This document shows, one piece after another, positions 17,185 through 26,204 of a stretch of 64,000 nucleotides of DNA. Position numbers and translations under genes: made by a program. Under the pieces are notes generated by a model. That model saw only the letters and a list, made by a program, of their open reading frames with translations, did no database searches and was not told the origin of the DNA. The stretch comes from Cyclobacteriaceae bacterium (GTDB taxonomy: Bacteria > Bacteroidota > Bacteroidia > Cytophagales > Cyclobacteriaceae), in the NCBI GenBank assembly GCA_016787725.1, contig JAEUTZ010000026.1, positions 1-64,000 of the forward strand, in the 5' to 3' direction. Position 1 is the first letter of the stretch. Each line of letters opens with the position of its first letter.

Positions 17185-17685
17185 TCATTCTAAGATCCTT
17201 CCGGTATGTAAATAATGATTGATCGCTACCTTCCAGTCTTGTAGATTATCCGCAAACACTTGTTCTAGCATTTCCTTGTTTCGCTGATTCCCCGCAGCAT
17301 TCAATCCTGTATAGGAGTACGTAACGGTTACAATTGTGTCCTGCAGTTCCGCTTCACACTGAACCGTAATAAACCAAACACGGTTTGCTGTTGAGACCGT
17401 GTACTCGATCCGGTGTTTTTCCGGCTGATAGTTCGATACGATCCACAAATACTCCGGCTCATCGGTATGCTTACCGCTGGTCTTGAATACCATCTGCTGC
17501 TCAATCTCAGGATGATTGGAATAGATTATTTCCGGATTCCAACCCGCGGCCCACTCCTTTTCACGAATGGGCCCAAACAATGGAAAGACCGCCTGGATGT
17601 GACTTTGCACATGAAAGGTTGCCGTACGAGCCACTCGTTCATAGGACTGGGTTGATCGCTCGGCTGTTAGTATTTCGGTTAACAC
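17185..17685 (-). CDS. SRPBCC-fold protein
   Basis: This 166-residue protein shows the START/SRPBCC pattern. An early strand (TATFHVQSHIQAVFPLFGPIREKEW) is followed by beta strands such as IEYTVSTANRVWFITVQCEAEL and TIVTVTYSYTGL, then a long C-terminal helix (KEMLEQVFADNLQDWKVAINHYL). These proteins bind hydrophobic ligands in a deep cavity; the ligand here is unknown. The start is GTG at 17685, with no ATG until the middle of the fold. It is divergent from the LytS-type kinase, sharing a 94-base intergenic region. Confidence 0.7.
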   Translation of the reverse strand: MLTEILTAERSTQSYERVARTATFHVQSHIQAVFPLFGPIREKEWAAGWNPEIIYSNHPEIEQQMVFKTSGKHTDEPEYLWIVSNYQPEKHRIEYTVSTANRVWFITVQCEAELQDTIVTVTYSYTGLNAAGNQRNKEMLEQVFADNLQDWKVAINHYLHTGRILE

Positions 17686-17779
17686 AAATAGAATTAATTA
17701 TACCCTTGTAGAATCACACCTTGAAATTGCGAACTTTAACAACACGAAATTTGAATCCGATACCCAACCGGAAAAAAAC

Positions 17780-18841
17780 GTGACTGAACCGGAAACAAAA
17801 CAGGAAATTCACGAGGATGTACAACTCAACGATCGCACCATGCGGCTTGTGGGCATTCCTTTTTTCGGAATTGCCATTCCCAACCTGACAGGATTGTTCG
17901 GTACCCTGACCTGGCAGGATGGCCGCTATTGGCTCGGTTATCTTTACTTTATTCTGCTTGCCTTCCTAATCTGGCAAGGAAACCGGTATCTGCTTTTTCG
18001 CACCCGAAAGCGATTCACCTGGTTTGATAAGCCGATCGAAAAGCTGGTGTTATTATTTATGAACAATATCTTCTATACTACGCCCCTGACAATTGCATGG
18101 TTATGTATGTGGTACAATTTTGCAGGGTTTAGTGCTATTAAATGGGATGTTATACTGATTGTGGCGCTTGTGAATGTGATTTGCGTATTGTTTGTCACGC
18201 ATGTCTATGAAACCGTTTTTATGGTGAAAGAGCAACAAAACGAACAGGTGAAAAACTCAGAGCTGCAGCGGGCGAAAGCAGAAGCGGAGCTGGCGGCACT
18301 TAAAAATCAGATCGACCCGCATTTTATGTTCAATTCGCTCAACACGTTAACGCATTTGATCAAAGTAGACTCCACCAAGGCCCTTGAATTCACCGAAAAC
18401 CTGGCGGAAGTGTACCGGTATATTTTGAGTCAAAAAGATCAAACCCTGGTATTATTGGATGATGAACTGGACTTTACTCATAAATACACCGATTTATTAC
18501 ACCTGCGTTTTGGTAATGCTTTGATCATAAAAAAACAATTCAACGGTTCAGACGGCAAGGATTTTCTAATCCCTCCCACTTCCGTCTTTGTTGCTTTTGA
18601 AAATGCTGTAAAGCACAACGAAATCAGCGAGCACACCCCGATGCAGATTCAGGTGAACGTGGAAGCCGGGAACCTGATCATCAGTAATACGATTCGCGAA
18701 CGCAGCAGCCGGCATTCCTCCAGGATTGGTTTAAAAAATCTGGATGAACGTTTTAAGTTGATTACAGGAAAGGGTATTTCAGCCGGAAAGGAAGGTGGAC
18801 AGTTTGTGGTTAAATTTCCGTTGACACCTATACGTGGATAA
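17780..18841 (+). CDS. LytS/YehU-type sensor histidine kinase
   Basis: This 353-residue protein has four transmembrane helices in the first 150 residues, followed by a coiled-coil linker and the His_kinase domain. The phospho-accepting His lies in NQIDPHFMFNSLNTLTHL (about 175-192), and the ATPase part has FENAVKHNE as the N box and IGLKNLDERF as the G-box region. No extracellular sensor domain is visible, so sensing is probably within the membrane. The start is GTG 17780; ATG 17840 is an alternative. It is followed 14 bases later by its LytTR response regulator. Confidence 0.9.
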   Translation: MTEPETKQEIHEDVQLNDRTMRLVGIPFFGIAIPNLTGLFGTLTWQDGRYWLGYLYFILLAFLIWQGNRYLLFRTRKRFTWFDKPIEKLVLLFMNNIFYTTPLTIAWLCMWYNFAGFSAIKWDVILIVALVNVICVLFVTHVYETVFMVKEQQNEQVKNSELQRAKAEAELAALKNQIDPHFMFNSLNTLTHLIKVDSTKALEFTENLAEVYRYILSQKDQTLVLLDDELDFTHKYTDLLHLRFGNALIIKKQFNGSDGKDFLIPPTSVFVAFENAVKHNEISEHTPMQIQVNVEAGNLIISNTIRERSSRHSSRIGLKNLDERFKLITGKGISAGKEGGQFVVKFPLTPIRG

Positions 18842-18855
18842 ATTCCAACCTTTGC

Positions 18856-19596
18856 ATGACCGTTATCATTATTGAAGATGAACTTCCTGCCCGGGCCAAA
18901 TTACTGAGCATGTTGCTGGAAATCGATCCGGCCATCCGGGTAGTGGCCCAGTTGGGCAGTGTAAAAGATTCGCTTGAATGGCTCCACAAAAACCGGGAGC
19001 CTGACCTGGCCTTTGTCGATATTCAACTGTCGGATGACCACTCCTTCGATATTTTCAGGAAACATCCGGTAAAGTTTCCGGTCATTTTCACTACTGCATA
19101 CGACAGGTACTTGCTCGAGAGTTTTGAATTCAATTCCATCGATTACCTGCTCAAACCAATCACCGAAGAAAAGCTGAAACGTTCACTTGAAAAAATGAAA
19201 ACACTTCAGCAGCATTTCTTGCAGGGAAATATCCTGAAACTAATCCAACAGCAACCCCCTACAAAAGGAAGGCTGGTGGCACGCAAGGGCACCGAGTTTA
19301 TTGCTCTTAATGCCGAAGAAATTGCCTACTTCTTTACGGACCACAAAATTGTGTTCGTGCGCGACTTTCAGGGACGGCAAATGATCGTTGATAAAAACCT
19401 GGGTGCGTTGGAGACCGAACTGGATAAAAACATTTTCTTCCGATTGAACCGGAAATTTATTGCCCATCAAAAAGCCATTGATCGTTTTAAACCCGAGAGC
19501 GGTAAAATCCAGATTTACTTAAAGCCCGAAATGAAAGAAGATGTTTTTGTCAGCAAGGAAACTGCCCCCGAGTTCAGAAAGTGGATCGGAAGTTAA
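18856..19596 (+). CDS. LytTR-family response regulator
   Basis: This 246-residue protein has a receiver domain (1-120): acidic pocket IIEDELPAR, phospho-acceptor Asp55 in LAFVDIQLS, Thr in FTTAYDRY and Lys in DYLLKPI. A LytTR DNA-binding domain follows (about 145-246) with KGTEFIALNAEEIAYFFTDHK and FFRLNRKFIAHQKAI. It forms a two-component system with the preceding kinase. No target genes can be deduced; LytTR proteins usually bind paired direct repeats upstream of their targets. Confidence 0.93.
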   Translation: MTVIIIEDELPARAKLLSMLLEIDPAIRVVAQLGSVKDSLEWLHKNREPDLAFVDIQLSDDHSFDIFRKHPVKFPVIFTTAYDRYLLESFEFNSIDYLLKPITEEKLKRSLEKMKTLQQHFLQGNILKLIQQQPPTKGRLVARKGTEFIALNAEEIAYFFTDHKIVFVRDFQGRQMIVDKNLGALETELDKNIFFRLNRKFIAHQKAIDRFKPESGKIQIYLKPEMKEDVFVSKETAPEFRKWIGS

Positions 19597-19630
19597 CGCT
19601 CTCAATAATCTAAAAATGTCCTATTAACAA

Positions 19631-20002
19631 CTACCGATGTTGATCGATCAGGATCACATTCCCATCGGGATCATGAATGACAAAACTGGCAGGTCCTGTA
19701 GTATTTTCATCAGCTTCTGAATCCAACTTAATTCCATTCTCTTTTAGACTCTTTTGAATTAACCGAATGTCGTCAAACGGATCCACCTTGTTTGCATTTT
19801 CATCCCACCCGGGATTAAATGTTAACATGTTGCCCGTAAACATTCCTTGAAATAATCCCACAAGGGCATTGCCGTTTTTCATGATGAGGTAGCGGTGTTC
19901 CATACTTCCTGCGAAAACATGAAATCCAAGATGTTCATAAAATTGCCTTGATACAGGTAGATCCTTCACACTCAGGCTGATTGAAAATGCTCCTAATTTC
20001 AT
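19631..20002 (-). CDS. VOC-family (glyoxalase/bleomycin-resistance fold) protein
   Basis: This 123-residue protein has two beta-alpha-beta-beta-beta modules. The first starts ISLSVKDLPVSRQFYEHLGFHVF. The second ends SFVIHDPDGNVILIDQHR, a pattern common in metal-binding VOC proteins. Members include glyoxalases, dioxygenases and antibiotic-binding proteins, so the substrate cannot be assigned. It begins at ATG 20002, ten bases downstream of the DUF1801 gene on the same strand. Confidence 0.85.
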   Translation of the reverse strand: MKLGAFSISLSVKDLPVSRQFYEHLGFHVFAGSMEHRYLIMKNGNALVGLFQGMFTGNMLTFNPGWDENANKVDPFDDIRLIQKSLKENGIKLDSEADENTTGPASFVIHDPDGNVILIDQHR

Positions 20003-20012
20003 GGTGCAACGT

Positions 20013-20477
20013 TTATTTTGTGGACTGCTTCTTCAAGGTTTTCTCATAAATGGCAATCCATTCTTTGGGTTTTACCTTTGAGGCCAGTGCTCCGAATAAC
20101 GTTACCGGAACATCCTCCGGCTTTTTAAACCGAATGCACGACTTACCCATATCCAGTTTTTTATCACTGTATTTGCGCCACTCTTTCACAAACCAATCGT
20201 GCAATAAACCCTGGTAAATCGCCATGTGATACACGGCAATGTGATTTTTCTGCGAAGCAATGCTCATAAAAGGCAAGGCATCCTGAGGATTGCAATGATA
20301 GCCAGCCGGGTAAATTGTATGGGGCACGACATAACTGATCATGCCATACTGCATGGTCTCTTCAAAACCTTTCGGAAGATTTGCTTTAATCTCCTTCCGC
20401 AAGGCAGCGATGATTTCTGCGCGCTCATCGGGTAAGGTTTTAAGGTATTCGAAAACTGAAGGTGCCTTTGATTGCAT
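20013..20477 (-). CDS. DUF1801 (YdhG-like) family protein
   Basis: This 154-residue protein is a DUF1801 member, a small fold related to frataxin-like YdhG proteins. The conserved N-terminal segment is VFEYLKTLPDERAEIIAALR, followed by EETMQYGMISY and the later KLDMGKSCIRFKKPEDVP. The function is unresolved; iron-chaperone suggestions exist for the wider family. ATG 20477 is chosen because upstream in-frame codons overlap the next gene and lack similarity. It lies between the DUF4199 and VOC genes, all on the minus strand. Confidence 0.8.
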   Translation of the reverse strand: MQSKAPSVFEYLKTLPDERAEIIAALRKEIKANLPKGFEETMQYGMISYVVPHTIYPAGYHCNPQDALPFMSIASQKNHIAVYHMAIYQGLLHDWFVKEWRKYSDKKLDMGKSCIRFKKPEDVPVTLFGALASKVKPKEWIAIYEKTLKKQSTK

Positions 20478-20487
20478 ACGGGTGGAT

Positions 20488-21027
20488 TTATTGGGTTGAT
20501 GGTGGAAGGAACTCGCGTTTGCGCAACAAACCGGCACTGACCAGGGTAATTACAATACCCACCGGGAAAATTTCCAACAAGGTCATTCCAAAACGAATAA
20601 ACGGATTTTTATACATCAACCAGAGCTGATCCTGCTTTGCTATTTCAGCAGTTAATTCGGCCTCATTTGTAATCTCTTGCTTGAGATTCTGAACATAATA
20701 TTCCTTCATCTTTTCTGTAAAGCCTTGCGAAACGGTGCGGTAGGCGACTTCCCACGAAAGGGCATAGATGATGGATGCCACTGCGGTAATGAGAATACCT
20801 ATTTTAAATGCTTTCCAAAAACCGAGTGAGCCAGAAGCATAGGAATCGCGATAGGATTTGATGCCAAAGAAAATCAGTGAAAGGGCAATAACCATAGAGG
20901 TATAGCCCACCCACATGCCGTTATCGAAGTTGATTGTGCCGTTATCATAAAGCGGGGCCGTAATAAAGAACATAGCCCCCACGATTGCCCCTGCAATTGA
21001 ACCATAAACCAGAATGACTTTTTTCAT
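20488..21027 (-). CDS. DUF4199 family membrane protein
   Basis: This 179-residue protein has four predicted transmembrane helices. The DUF4199 pattern is seen in the N-terminal helix, the paired second helix ending FFGIKSYRDSYASGSLGFWKAFKIG, and a helical extracytoplasmic segment between helices 3 and 4. The family is confined largely to Bacteroidota and has no known function. It lies downstream of a membrane-anchored LuxR-type regulator (131 bases apart, same strand), so the two may form one unit. Confidence 0.85.
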   Translation of the reverse strand: MKKVILVYGSIAGAIVGAMFFITAPLYDNGTINFDNGMWVGYTSMVIALSLIFFGIKSYRDSYASGSLGFWKAFKIGILITAVASIIYALSWEVAYRTVSQGFTEKMKEYYVQNLKQEITNEAELTAEIAKQDQLWLMYKNPFIRFGMTLLEIFPVGIVITLVSAGLLRKREFLPPSTQ

Positions 21028-21157
21028 ATGCGTTTAGTTTTTGCCCAAACCAACACCGGCCTGGCTCAAAATCCCTCACCTGAACGGGTGATTTATGGAA
21101 ATATAATAGAAATAGTAAGAAAGTATGATTGGCTACTGGCAGGCAGAAACCACTATC

Positions 21158-21586
21158 TCAGGGTATCAACCTCAACTCCTTGGCTTTTTGTATTGCCTGT
21201 GTTCTCCGGCTTACTTCCAGTTTCAGGAAAAGATTGGAAGTATGGGTTTTAATGGTGTTTAGAGACACGAAAAGCTTATCCGCTATTTCCTGGTTGCTCA
21301 GCCCGCGGGCCATCCATTCCAACACCTCGTGCTCCCGTTTGCTGATGCCGAGGCGATCCAATGCCGCCTGATTCAGGACAAACGCTGGCCCCACCGTTAC
21401 CGTAATCACCTTTTTTCGGGTAAGTTTTAACCCCGCCCAGATTCCCAGCGCTGTAAAAACCAACGCCACAATCCCTACATAAAATTCGATGGACAGGTCG
21501 CGCACAACCATGCGGTACTCCAGGTATTTGAGCAGGAAAACAATGCCAGCTAATGCGAGGCCATAAATAATAACGGTACGAATCAT
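21158..21586 (-). CDS. Membrane-anchored LuxR-type transcriptional regulator
   Basis: This 142-residue protein has two N-terminal transmembrane helices (about 3-22 and 33-53) and a C-terminal LuxR helix-turn-helix (about 76-138). The HTH has the family residues ISKREHEVLEWMARGLSNQEIADKLFVSLNTIKTHTSNLF. There is no receiver or ligand-binding domain, so the membrane part itself must sense or anchor. ATG 21586 is chosen because it begins the first helix. The upstream promoter at 21617-21647 gives a leader of about 25 bases. It probably regulates its own locus or the adjacent DUF4199 gene; this is inference. Confidence 0.88.
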   Translation of the reverse strand: MIRTVIIYGLALAGIVFLLKYLEYRMVVRDLSIEFYVGIVALVFTALGIWAGLKLTRKKVITVTVGPAFVLNQAALDRLGISKREHEVLEWMARGLSNQEIADKLFVSLNTIKTHTSNLFLKLEVSRRTQAIQKAKELRLIP

Positions 21587-21616
21587 TTGAGGGCTAAACC
21601 CCTTGTTGCTTGACAA

Positions 21617-21647
21617 CAAAAGTAATCGGTGCATTGCGTGTATGCAA
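21617..21647 (-). promoter_or_regulatory. Promoter of the LuxR-type regulator gene
   Basis: On the minus strand a TTG at 21647-21645 is followed by 20 bases and TACTTTTG at 21624-21617, a full match to TTG-N-TAnnTTTG. Predicted transcription starts near 21610. Confidence 0.6.
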
Positions 21648-21653
21648 TCAAGG

Positions 21654-22514
21654 CTACTTTCCCGGCATCCGGTTCAGGGCATAGCTGAAATCGGAGTTTC
21701 CCACGCGCAGTTGCTTTTCATCATTCAGAAAAAGCAAGACATGCTCACCTGCTTTAAAAAAATATACCGTCTGGTTCAGCGTTGGAAGTTTCAGCTCCAA
21801 TACCGGAACCTGGAGGCTGGATGAGATCATGCGCCAGGATCCCTTGAGCGTATTCTGATCCCGGTAGTTAATGGTTAACAATTCGAAGGTGCCTGTCTCA
21901 GGAGTTGTGTTGAACAGTTTGAGCCGCCATTTCATTTTAATACACTCGGGTGTGTAAGCGATGCGAAACACCGGTGCCAATTCATCGCACGGGGTGCGTC
22001 CATCAAAAACTCCGGCTGTCATTCCCATCAAACCGGGCATCGGTTCAATATTGGTTGAAGGTATGACTTTTGGCGTCCGGTTAAGTAGATAACTAAACCC
22101 GCCATTGCCAACTAACAATTGTCCATTCTCATCAGCCAGGTGGAATAAGTTATCATTTAGCACAACCAGGAACAAATCCTGTTGCAACTCGGGGCTTTGC
22201 AAGCGATAAAACGACTCATCGGATTGGAACGTTCCTGTAATCTCCCGTCTGGTGCCCCCTCCTTTAAACCCATTGGTGTTGGGTTGCGACTCCCCAAACG
22301 TAACGGCCATCTGGAACCTCTTGTTTCCGTCATCCAGTTGCAGGCGCCATTTGATAAACTCACAGTTTTCTTTCTCGGGAACCGCAAATGCTTTACGCAT
22401 GTCTGTATCGCAGGGGGTACTGCCCACAAAAATTGCAAGCGCGTCCGGGTCAATATTTGGCACCAACGAAGCCCCGGCCAGAAGCACCAACAAAAAATAC
22501 TTCAGAAATTGCAT
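21654..22514 (-). CDS. Secreted protein with duplicated NlpE-like domain
   Basis: This 286-residue protein has a signal peptide (MQFLKYFLLVLLAGASL) and two homologous halves. Each half begins with a pattern like IFVGSTPCDTDMRKAF or VFDGRTPCDELAPVFR. Each continues with a CEFIKWRLQL- or CIKMKWRLKL-type strand and ends in a segment like FSYLLNRTPK or FSYALNRMPG. The G-TPC...C pattern and beta-rich layout resemble the N-terminal domain of the lipoprotein NlpE, but there is no lipobox, so it is probably periplasmic or surface exposed. ATG 22514 is chosen for the signal peptide. The function is unknown. Confidence 0.65.
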   Translation of the reverse strand: MQFLKYFLLVLLAGASLVPNIDPDALAIFVGSTPCDTDMRKAFAVPEKENCEFIKWRLQLDDGNKRFQMAVTFGESQPNTNGFKGGGTRREITGTFQSDESFYRLQSPELQQDLFLVVLNDNLFHLADENGQLLVGNGGFSYLLNRTPKVIPSTNIEPMPGLMGMTAGVFDGRTPCDELAPVFRIAYTPECIKMKWRLKLFNTTPETGTFELLTINYRDQNTLKGSWRMISSSLQVPVLELKLPTLNQTVYFFKAGEHVLLFLNDEKQLRVGNSDFSYALNRMPGK

Positions 22515-22605
22515 GATTAAAACTAAGCAATTGCCTGATCTCAACACTGCCTATCGGCTGACGTGTCCATTTTTCTTGACCAAGGGATAAAAAGGTCAAA
22601 AAATC

Positions 22606-25104
22606 TTAGCCATCATGTCGTAAAGACTGAACCGGATTAGCTACCGAGGCCTTCAGGGATTCATACCCAACTGTTACCAAAGTAATCAAAGCAATCAAGC
22701 CGACCGCGCTTCCAAAAATAAACACCGACAAATCGATCCGGTAAGCAAAACTTGCCAACCATTGGTTGGAGAGGAAAATGGCTACCGGCACTGCGATTAA
22801 GGACGCAATGATTAGCAACCGGATAAATACCGAGAGCAACAGCATCAGAATCTGACCATTGCTCGCCCCCATACTTTTACGAATTCCGATTTCTTTGGTA
22901 CGCTGCCCGGCCATGAAGGAGGCCAGACCGTATAGGCCTACACACGTGATCAGGATTGCCAACCAGGAAAATTTTTCGGTGAGATTAGCCACCTGCACTT
23001 CATTTTCATACATGCGCCCGAATTCTTCATCCACAAACCAATAGTCGAACCCGAAATTCGGAAACACTTTTTTCCAGGTAGTCTCGAGAAAAGCAATCTT
23101 TGATTGAATTTGACCGGCCGGTAAACGCACATGAATGATCCGATCCACCGAATGCGGCTTGGGTGAGATGGCCAATGGCTCAATTTTCTTCTTCATCGAC
23201 TGGTAGGCGAAATCCTCCACCACACCTATGACAATTCCGGTTATGGGGGCTTTCGTGGAATCGGGCATGGAATAACCCATGACATAGTCTGGACGCACGA
23301 TTGTTTTACCTACGGCCTCTTGCGGAGTGAGGTTCAAAGCCTGCACCGCTGACTCATTTAGTAATACCGCCATTGAATCCGCCAGATTTTCCGGATCAAA
23401 ATCGCGGCCGGCTATTATTTTCAGGTTAAACGTAGATGGAAAATCGTAATCGCCATTCAATTGAAACCACTCATGCTTTTCCTCGCTGATTTCAGGAAAC
23501 TGCATCTCCATTCCGAGAGGTCCGAAGAAATCCAGTCGCGGCAAATGATTGGCAAGGGTTACCTGTTGTATTTCCGGATCGGATAAAACCTGATTTTTAA
23601 AGCTCAGGTATTGCTGATCATTGGCCGGGCCATTGAAGCCCCCATACCTGATGGATAGCACCTGCTTGCCGGCTTCATTTAATTTGGAATTCTTCATCAA
23701 ATCCATTTGCCGCACAACAATGATCGTCTCGGTGAGCAAGGTAACGGCCACGATAAACTGGAGGGTAGTAAGAAACTGACGGAATCGCGTAGATCCCTTG
23801 CCGAAGGCAAACTTCCCTTTCAATACCGAGGCCGGTTGAAATCCGGATACAAAAAGTGCCGGGTAACTGCCGGCCAGCAACGTTACGAAAACGATAACCC
23901 CGATCAGGACCAACATCATGGTGCCATTGAAAAGATGCAGTACAGAAAATGATTTTCCAGTAAGGTTGTTGAACTGTGGGATGAACAAAGCCACCGTCAG
24001 CAAAGCAATCACGGCTGAGATCACTACCAGCACAAACGACTCCATCATAAACTGAAAAAACAATTGGATCCGGAACCCGCCAAACGTCTTGCGCAAGCCG
24101 ATCTCGCGGGCACGACTTGCAGACCTGGCTGTGGCGAGGTTGATGTAATTGATACAGGCCACCAGCAGAATCATAAGCGCAATAGTCACAAACACATACA
24201 TGTATTTGATATCGGCTGTTTTGTGATCAATTGTCCAATCCATTTCCTGGTCGAAATGTATCTCCGTGATCTTCCTGATCACGGGGGTAAACGTGATGTC
24301 CCACTTGTTCTTTTCAATAATTTCATTGGCGCGGGCCTGCAAATCTGCCTTGATGGTTTCAATCTTGGCCGGATCATCGCACACGAAATACGATTGGGTC
24401 CAGAATCCATTGTTACCATCGCCCATGGCGGTATTCAGTACATTTTCCAGGTCGGGTATAAAAGGTTTCAAGGCCAAAATGTTGGCTATGTATTTGGGTT
24501 TTATGTGCGAGTTGGAGGGCAAGTCTTCGATCACCCCGGTAACCATCATCTCCACAGTCTGGCCATTGGTTACCCACGCATGCGAAACGGAGACTATTTT
24601 GTTAATGGGGTCCTCATCGCCAAACAATTCCTGAGCAGCCGATTCGGTTAAAAGCAGGGAATTGAGCTCTTTCAGGGGCTGGGCCCCGCCTTTTACCAGG
24701 GGCAGATAAATTATATCCAATACCGATTGTTCGGCCCAGATGATATCTTCGGTTAGAACGATCCGTTCCTTCGCAACATAGTTGATGCTGGTAGGCATAC
24801 CCCAGGACGTATAGCTGGCAATGCCGCCAATACCCTCATAATTGGATTGAATGAAATTATCCCATCCGGCCGGGGCATAGGGTGCTGCTTCGACATTGCC
24901 ATTGGGGAACTGGACTTTGTACCCCATCCGGTAGGTGTTAGCCGCATACGGATGCATGGTGTCGAAGGTGAGTTCATCCGTAACATACAAAAGGATGAAC
25001 AGGGCGGAAGCCAACCCTACGGCCAGGCCCAGCATATTGACGACCGCATAGCCGCGTTGGCGGAGAATGTTGCGGAGGGCCAGCAAGAAGTAGTTGTAAA
25101 TCAT
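22606..25104 (-). CDS. MacB/FtsX-type ABC transporter permease
   Basis: This 832-residue protein has the two-repeat MacB-like layout common in Bacteroidota. An N-terminal helix (YFLLALRNILRQRGYAVVNMLGLAVGLA) precedes a periplasmic MacB-type domain (about 45-275), then three helices at about 285-405. A second single helix (about 430-450) leads to a second periplasmic domain (about 455-685), and three final helices contain the FtsX segment RTKEIGIRKSMGASNGQIL. Such proteins are mechanotransmitters for efflux or lipoprotein and peptide release. No partner ATPase gene is adjacent, so it must be supplied from elsewhere. Confidence 0.93.
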   Translation of the reverse strand: MIYNYFLLALRNILRQRGYAVVNMLGLAVGLASALFILLYVTDELTFDTMHPYAANTYRMGYKVQFPNGNVEAAPYAPAGWDNFIQSNYEGIGGIASYTSWGMPTSINYVAKERIVLTEDIIWAEQSVLDIIYLPLVKGGAQPLKELNSLLLTESAAQELFGDEDPINKIVSVSHAWVTNGQTVEMMVTGVIEDLPSNSHIKPKYIANILALKPFIPDLENVLNTAMGDGNNGFWTQSYFVCDDPAKIETIKADLQARANEIIEKNKWDITFTPVIRKITEIHFDQEMDWTIDHKTADIKYMYVFVTIALMILLVACINYINLATARSASRAREIGLRKTFGGFRIQLFFQFMMESFVLVVISAVIALLTVALFIPQFNNLTGKSFSVLHLFNGTMMLVLIGVIVFVTLLAGSYPALFVSGFQPASVLKGKFAFGKGSTRFRQFLTTLQFIVAVTLLTETIIVVRQMDLMKNSKLNEAGKQVLSIRYGGFNGPANDQQYLSFKNQVLSDPEIQQVTLANHLPRLDFFGPLGMEMQFPEISEEKHEWFQLNGDYDFPSTFNLKIIAGRDFDPENLADSMAVLLNESAVQALNLTPQEAVGKTIVRPDYVMGYSMPDSTKAPITGIVIGVVEDFAYQSMKKKIEPLAISPKPHSVDRIIHVRLPAGQIQSKIAFLETTWKKVFPNFGFDYWFVDEEFGRMYENEVQVANLTEKFSWLAILITCVGLYGLASFMAGQRTKEIGIRKSMGASNGQILMLLLSVFIRLLIIASLIAVPVAIFLSNQWLASFAYRIDLSVFIFGSAVGLIALITLVTVGYESLKASVANPVQSLRHDG

Positions 25105-25302
25105 AACACAAATTGCGTTAGCGTAACGAATGGGTGATGCTTAGAGTACGGTAACCGTTGGGATCAGGATGAGTGTATGACTGAGAAATTACAACTTGTT
25201 ACAATTGGTGACAGTTGGGGCGAGGGGGTGGGATTGTTTATCTTTCGAGAGTAGCCTTGTGCGAAGTGAATAGAACCTAGTTCCAGAAGTAACCCTGAGC
25301 TA

Positions 25303-25746
25303 ATGGCCCCAAGATTTTACGCATTTCAATTGCTCTTCCTGGTGCCCGGGCTGACTTTGATCATAGTTAGCATATACATTCCGTTTGACTACTTCTACAA
25401 GCAGATTGCCTGGACGCGAACCGAAGCGCTTTTTCTGGAACAAATCGTGCCGGAGAACCTACCGGAAACCGCATACATGGTGTTTGAATTTACTGATCAA
25501 TTGGGCACTGTCTACCGGGTCCACGAAGGCTATGACAATACCGTTATCGAGGGCAGCGATGATCATCATTTTCTGCTGTACTATAATCCATCCAATCCTA
25601 ACCAATTCGTAATGGTAAACCCGGGCCGTTACATGGTACTCCTGTTTGGCCCGTTTGGATTGTTGCTGTGTTATTTTGGTTGGCCTGAAAAGAATCTGAA
25701 AATAAATATTAATTTAATGGGAAGAGAAAATAAATTCGTTTGGTAA
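25303..25746 (+). CDS. DUF3592-like membrane protein
   Basis: This 147-residue protein has one N-terminal helix (about 7-27), a beta-rich middle (residues 35-105) and a second helix (about 110-127). The middle contains FTDQLGTVYRVHEG and LYYNPSNPNQFVMVNPG, which fit DUF3592, whose members have this two-helix layout. The function is unknown. It is divergent from the FtsX-type permease, with 198 bases between, and a -7-like TATCTTTC occurs at 25239-25246. Confidence 0.6.
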   Translation: MAPRFYAFQLLFLVPGLTLIIVSIYIPFDYFYKQIAWTRTEALFLEQIVPENLPETAYMVFEFTDQLGTVYRVHEGYDNTVIEGSDDHHFLLYYNPSNPNQFVMVNPGRYMVLLFGPFGLLLCYFGWPEKNLKININLMGRENKFVW

Positions 25747-25806
25747 CTAAAAGGTCTGGCACAATATAACAACTTAGAGACAGGCATATTAAACTTATAT
25801 ACTGTT

Positions 25807-26061
25807 CTATTTTTTGTTTTCTTTAATTAAATACGCTCCTGCAATTGCCATTATCCCAAAGTAAAGAGGCAAGAGTGAAGTATAGCCTCCTCCTGTACCG
25901 CCAATAAACCCAGTCCAAGCCGACAAAAAGAAAGGAGACGTTATATTAAAAACTTTCAATTCTTGACCAAAATAAATTTGTAATACAAAAAGAGCCACGC
26001 TTAATATGGGCGGGATTAGAAGTATATACCCTATTACTTTCTGTATAATCGAGTCTTTCAT
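25807..26061 (-). CDS. Small membrane protein, unrecognised
   Basis: An 84-residue protein with two or three hydrophobic segments (about 10-32 and 45-76) separated by a Gly-rich turn, WTGFIGGTGGGYTSL. It ends in a charged tail, IKENKK. ATG 26061 is used, with Lys-Asp directly after Met; upstream in-frame codons add a few residues. It lies in an AT-rich stretch. I do not recognise the family. It could be a small channel or accessory protein. Confidence 0.5.
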   Translation of the reverse strand: MKDSIIQKVIGYILLIPPILSVALFVLQIYFGQELKVFNITSPFFLSAWTGFIGGTGGGYTSLLPLYFGIMAIAGAYLIKENKK

Positions 26062-26204
26062 ACGGAAGCATTGAAATATGTACAATTGATTATTGAATCA
26101 ATTTCTTATCTTCAGCCATCAACAAGTTTAGAAATAAATGTTGCATTTGCAATGCAAGAATAAATTCTTCAGGTCTACTTGATCCAATAGAAAATAAAAT
26201 ACCA

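Noticed and set aside
24064-24651. A 195-codon open frame opposite the FtsX-type permease
   Set aside because: It is antisense to a well-supported gene and looks like a shadow frame.
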